31,726 bases of DNA from DASQHY01 sp035602605. GTDB taxonomy: Bacteria; Acidobacteriota; Terriglobia; Acidiferrales; UBA7541. Positions 31,490 through 31,726 of this stretch are shown here, in pieces. Under the pieces are notes generated by a model that made no database searches, was not told the origin of the DNA, and was given only the letters and a program-made list of their open reading frames with translations. The position numbers and the translations under genes were made by a program. The stretch covers positions 1 through 31,726 of the forward strand of contig DATNLZ010000124.1 in assembly GCA_035602605.1 (NCBI GenBank). Direction: 5' to 3'. How positions within the stretch are numbered: position 1 is the first letter of the stretch; each line of letters opens with the position of its first letter.

Positions 31490-31531
31490 GCCTGCGCAAT
31501 CCCCTCTCTTTAGGGATGGGGTCAAGCAGGC
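31490..31531 (+). repeat. Terminal hairpin of the IS200/IS605 element
   Basis: An imperfect hairpin with GCCTGC/GCAGGC outer arms and an inner CCCC/GGGG or ATCCC/GGGAT pairing around CTCTTTA. In this family such hairpins are recognised by the TnpA dimer as single-stranded DNA. It shares CAA(G/T)CCCC..CTTTAGG..GGGG with the solo hairpins at 17895 and 21857. Confidence 0.7.
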
Positions 31532-31594
31532 AGTAAGCTAGATTGCAAAAAGAGAACTATTTACATAGATTGCTCAAAGCGGTATACGAAGCTG

Positions 31595-31726
31595 GTGATT
31601 GCAGGCTATAAGTCGAACAACAACATCGTTTATTCGAGCAAGTACCACGTCGTCTTTTGCCCGAAGTACAGACGCAAGGTGCTCGAAGGCGCGGTAGAAA
31701 AGCGTTGTGCCGCCATTTTTAAAAAG
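31595..31726 (+). CDS. tnpA: IS200/IS605-family transposase TnpA, N-terminal part
   Basis: Forty-four codons are visible: after MIAGYKSNNN comes IVYSSKYHVVFCPKYRRKVLEG, the nearly invariant N-terminal strand of the Y1-HUH transposase TnpA (usual length about 140 residues). The HUH motif and catalytic tyrosine lie beyond the right edge. The start is GTG 31595; no ATG is in frame before it, and the length fits the family. The function is single-strand transposition with the hairpin ends. Confidence 0.88.
   Translation, partial: MIAGYKSNNNIVYSSKYHVVFCPKYRRKVLEGAVEKRCAAIFKK

Larger units (their letters stand above)
31490..31726 (+). mobile_element. IS200/IS605-type insertion sequence, left end (cut by window edge)
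   Basis: A hairpin typical of IS200/IS605 ends (outer arms GCCTGC 31490-31495 and GCAGGC 31526-31531, inner CCCC...CTTTAGG...GGGG) precedes the start of a TnpA-like reading frame at 31595. The element continues beyond the window. It lies 36 bases after the desaturase stop. Confidence 0.8.

Overview
The window looks like a chromosomal segment of a GC-rich, didermic soil-type bacterium, most likely an Acidobacteriota member (class Terriglobia or a relative). This is an inference from gene content. There is an Oar-like TonB-dependent receptor with an N-terminal carboxypeptidase-regulatory-like domain and its own TonB-domain partner, free-standing carboxypeptidase-regulatory-like secreted proteins, an Omp85/TamB outer-membrane biogenesis operon, a LysW-like zinc ribbon, and many small membrane proteins of unknown function. 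No ribosomal RNA or other taxonomic marker is present, so the phylum call is not proven.

Layout. Bases 1-925 (minus strand) hold the start of an arginine biosynthesis operon: argR, then argC running off the left edge. They sit behind a near-consensus promoter whose -10 region is covered by a palindromic ARG-box-like operator. Bases 1228-3651 hold a small Cys-rich orphan protein, then (minus strand) a ThiF/MoeB-type E1-like enzyme followed by an exported class-A-beta-lactamase-like serine hydrolase. Bases 3767-11599 are a compact plus-strand operon for outer-membrane assembly: an Omp85 protein with about seven POTRA repeats, a short SurA-like chaperone without PPIase domains, and TamB. It converges on a DUF2059 protein. 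Next come a frameshifted YafK-type L,D-transpeptidase (minus), a kynureninase-like PLP enzyme, and a coupled pcm-glycosyltransferase pair.

Bases 15575-18172 hold a membrane protein and winged-helix regulator pair driven by a promoter that seems to give a leaderless mRNA, a divergent cis-prenyltransferase and two small membrane proteins. The palindrome AAGTACTT lies at both ends of the regulator pair. Bases 18523-21790 hold the TonB-like protein and the TonB-dependent receptor. Bases 21940-24502 form a divergent sugar-acid locus (enolase-superfamily dehydratase/racemase and an MFS anion transporter). Bases 24529-27386 hold a Nudix hydrolase, a LysW-like protein with a very acidic tail, two small secreted beta-sandwich proteins, and a lipid kinase whose start directly abuts a tRNA(CAU) gene.

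Bases 27770-31453 hold a tiny exported proline-rich peptide made of three exact tandem repeats, two overlapping membrane-protein genes, a zinc-ribbon/RDD protein and a fatty-acid desaturase with a candidate operator. The window ends inside the left end of an IS200/IS605-type element. Hairpins similar to its terminal hairpin occur alone at about 17.9 kb and 21.86 kb.

Functionally the segment is rich in cell-envelope genes (outer-membrane assembly, polyprenyl carrier synthesis, peptidoglycan cross-linking, lipid kinase, desaturase, TonB transport). The least explained items are the proline-rich repeat peptide with its membrane-protein neighbours, the acidic-tailed LysW-like protein, and the AAGTACTT sites around the regulator pair.
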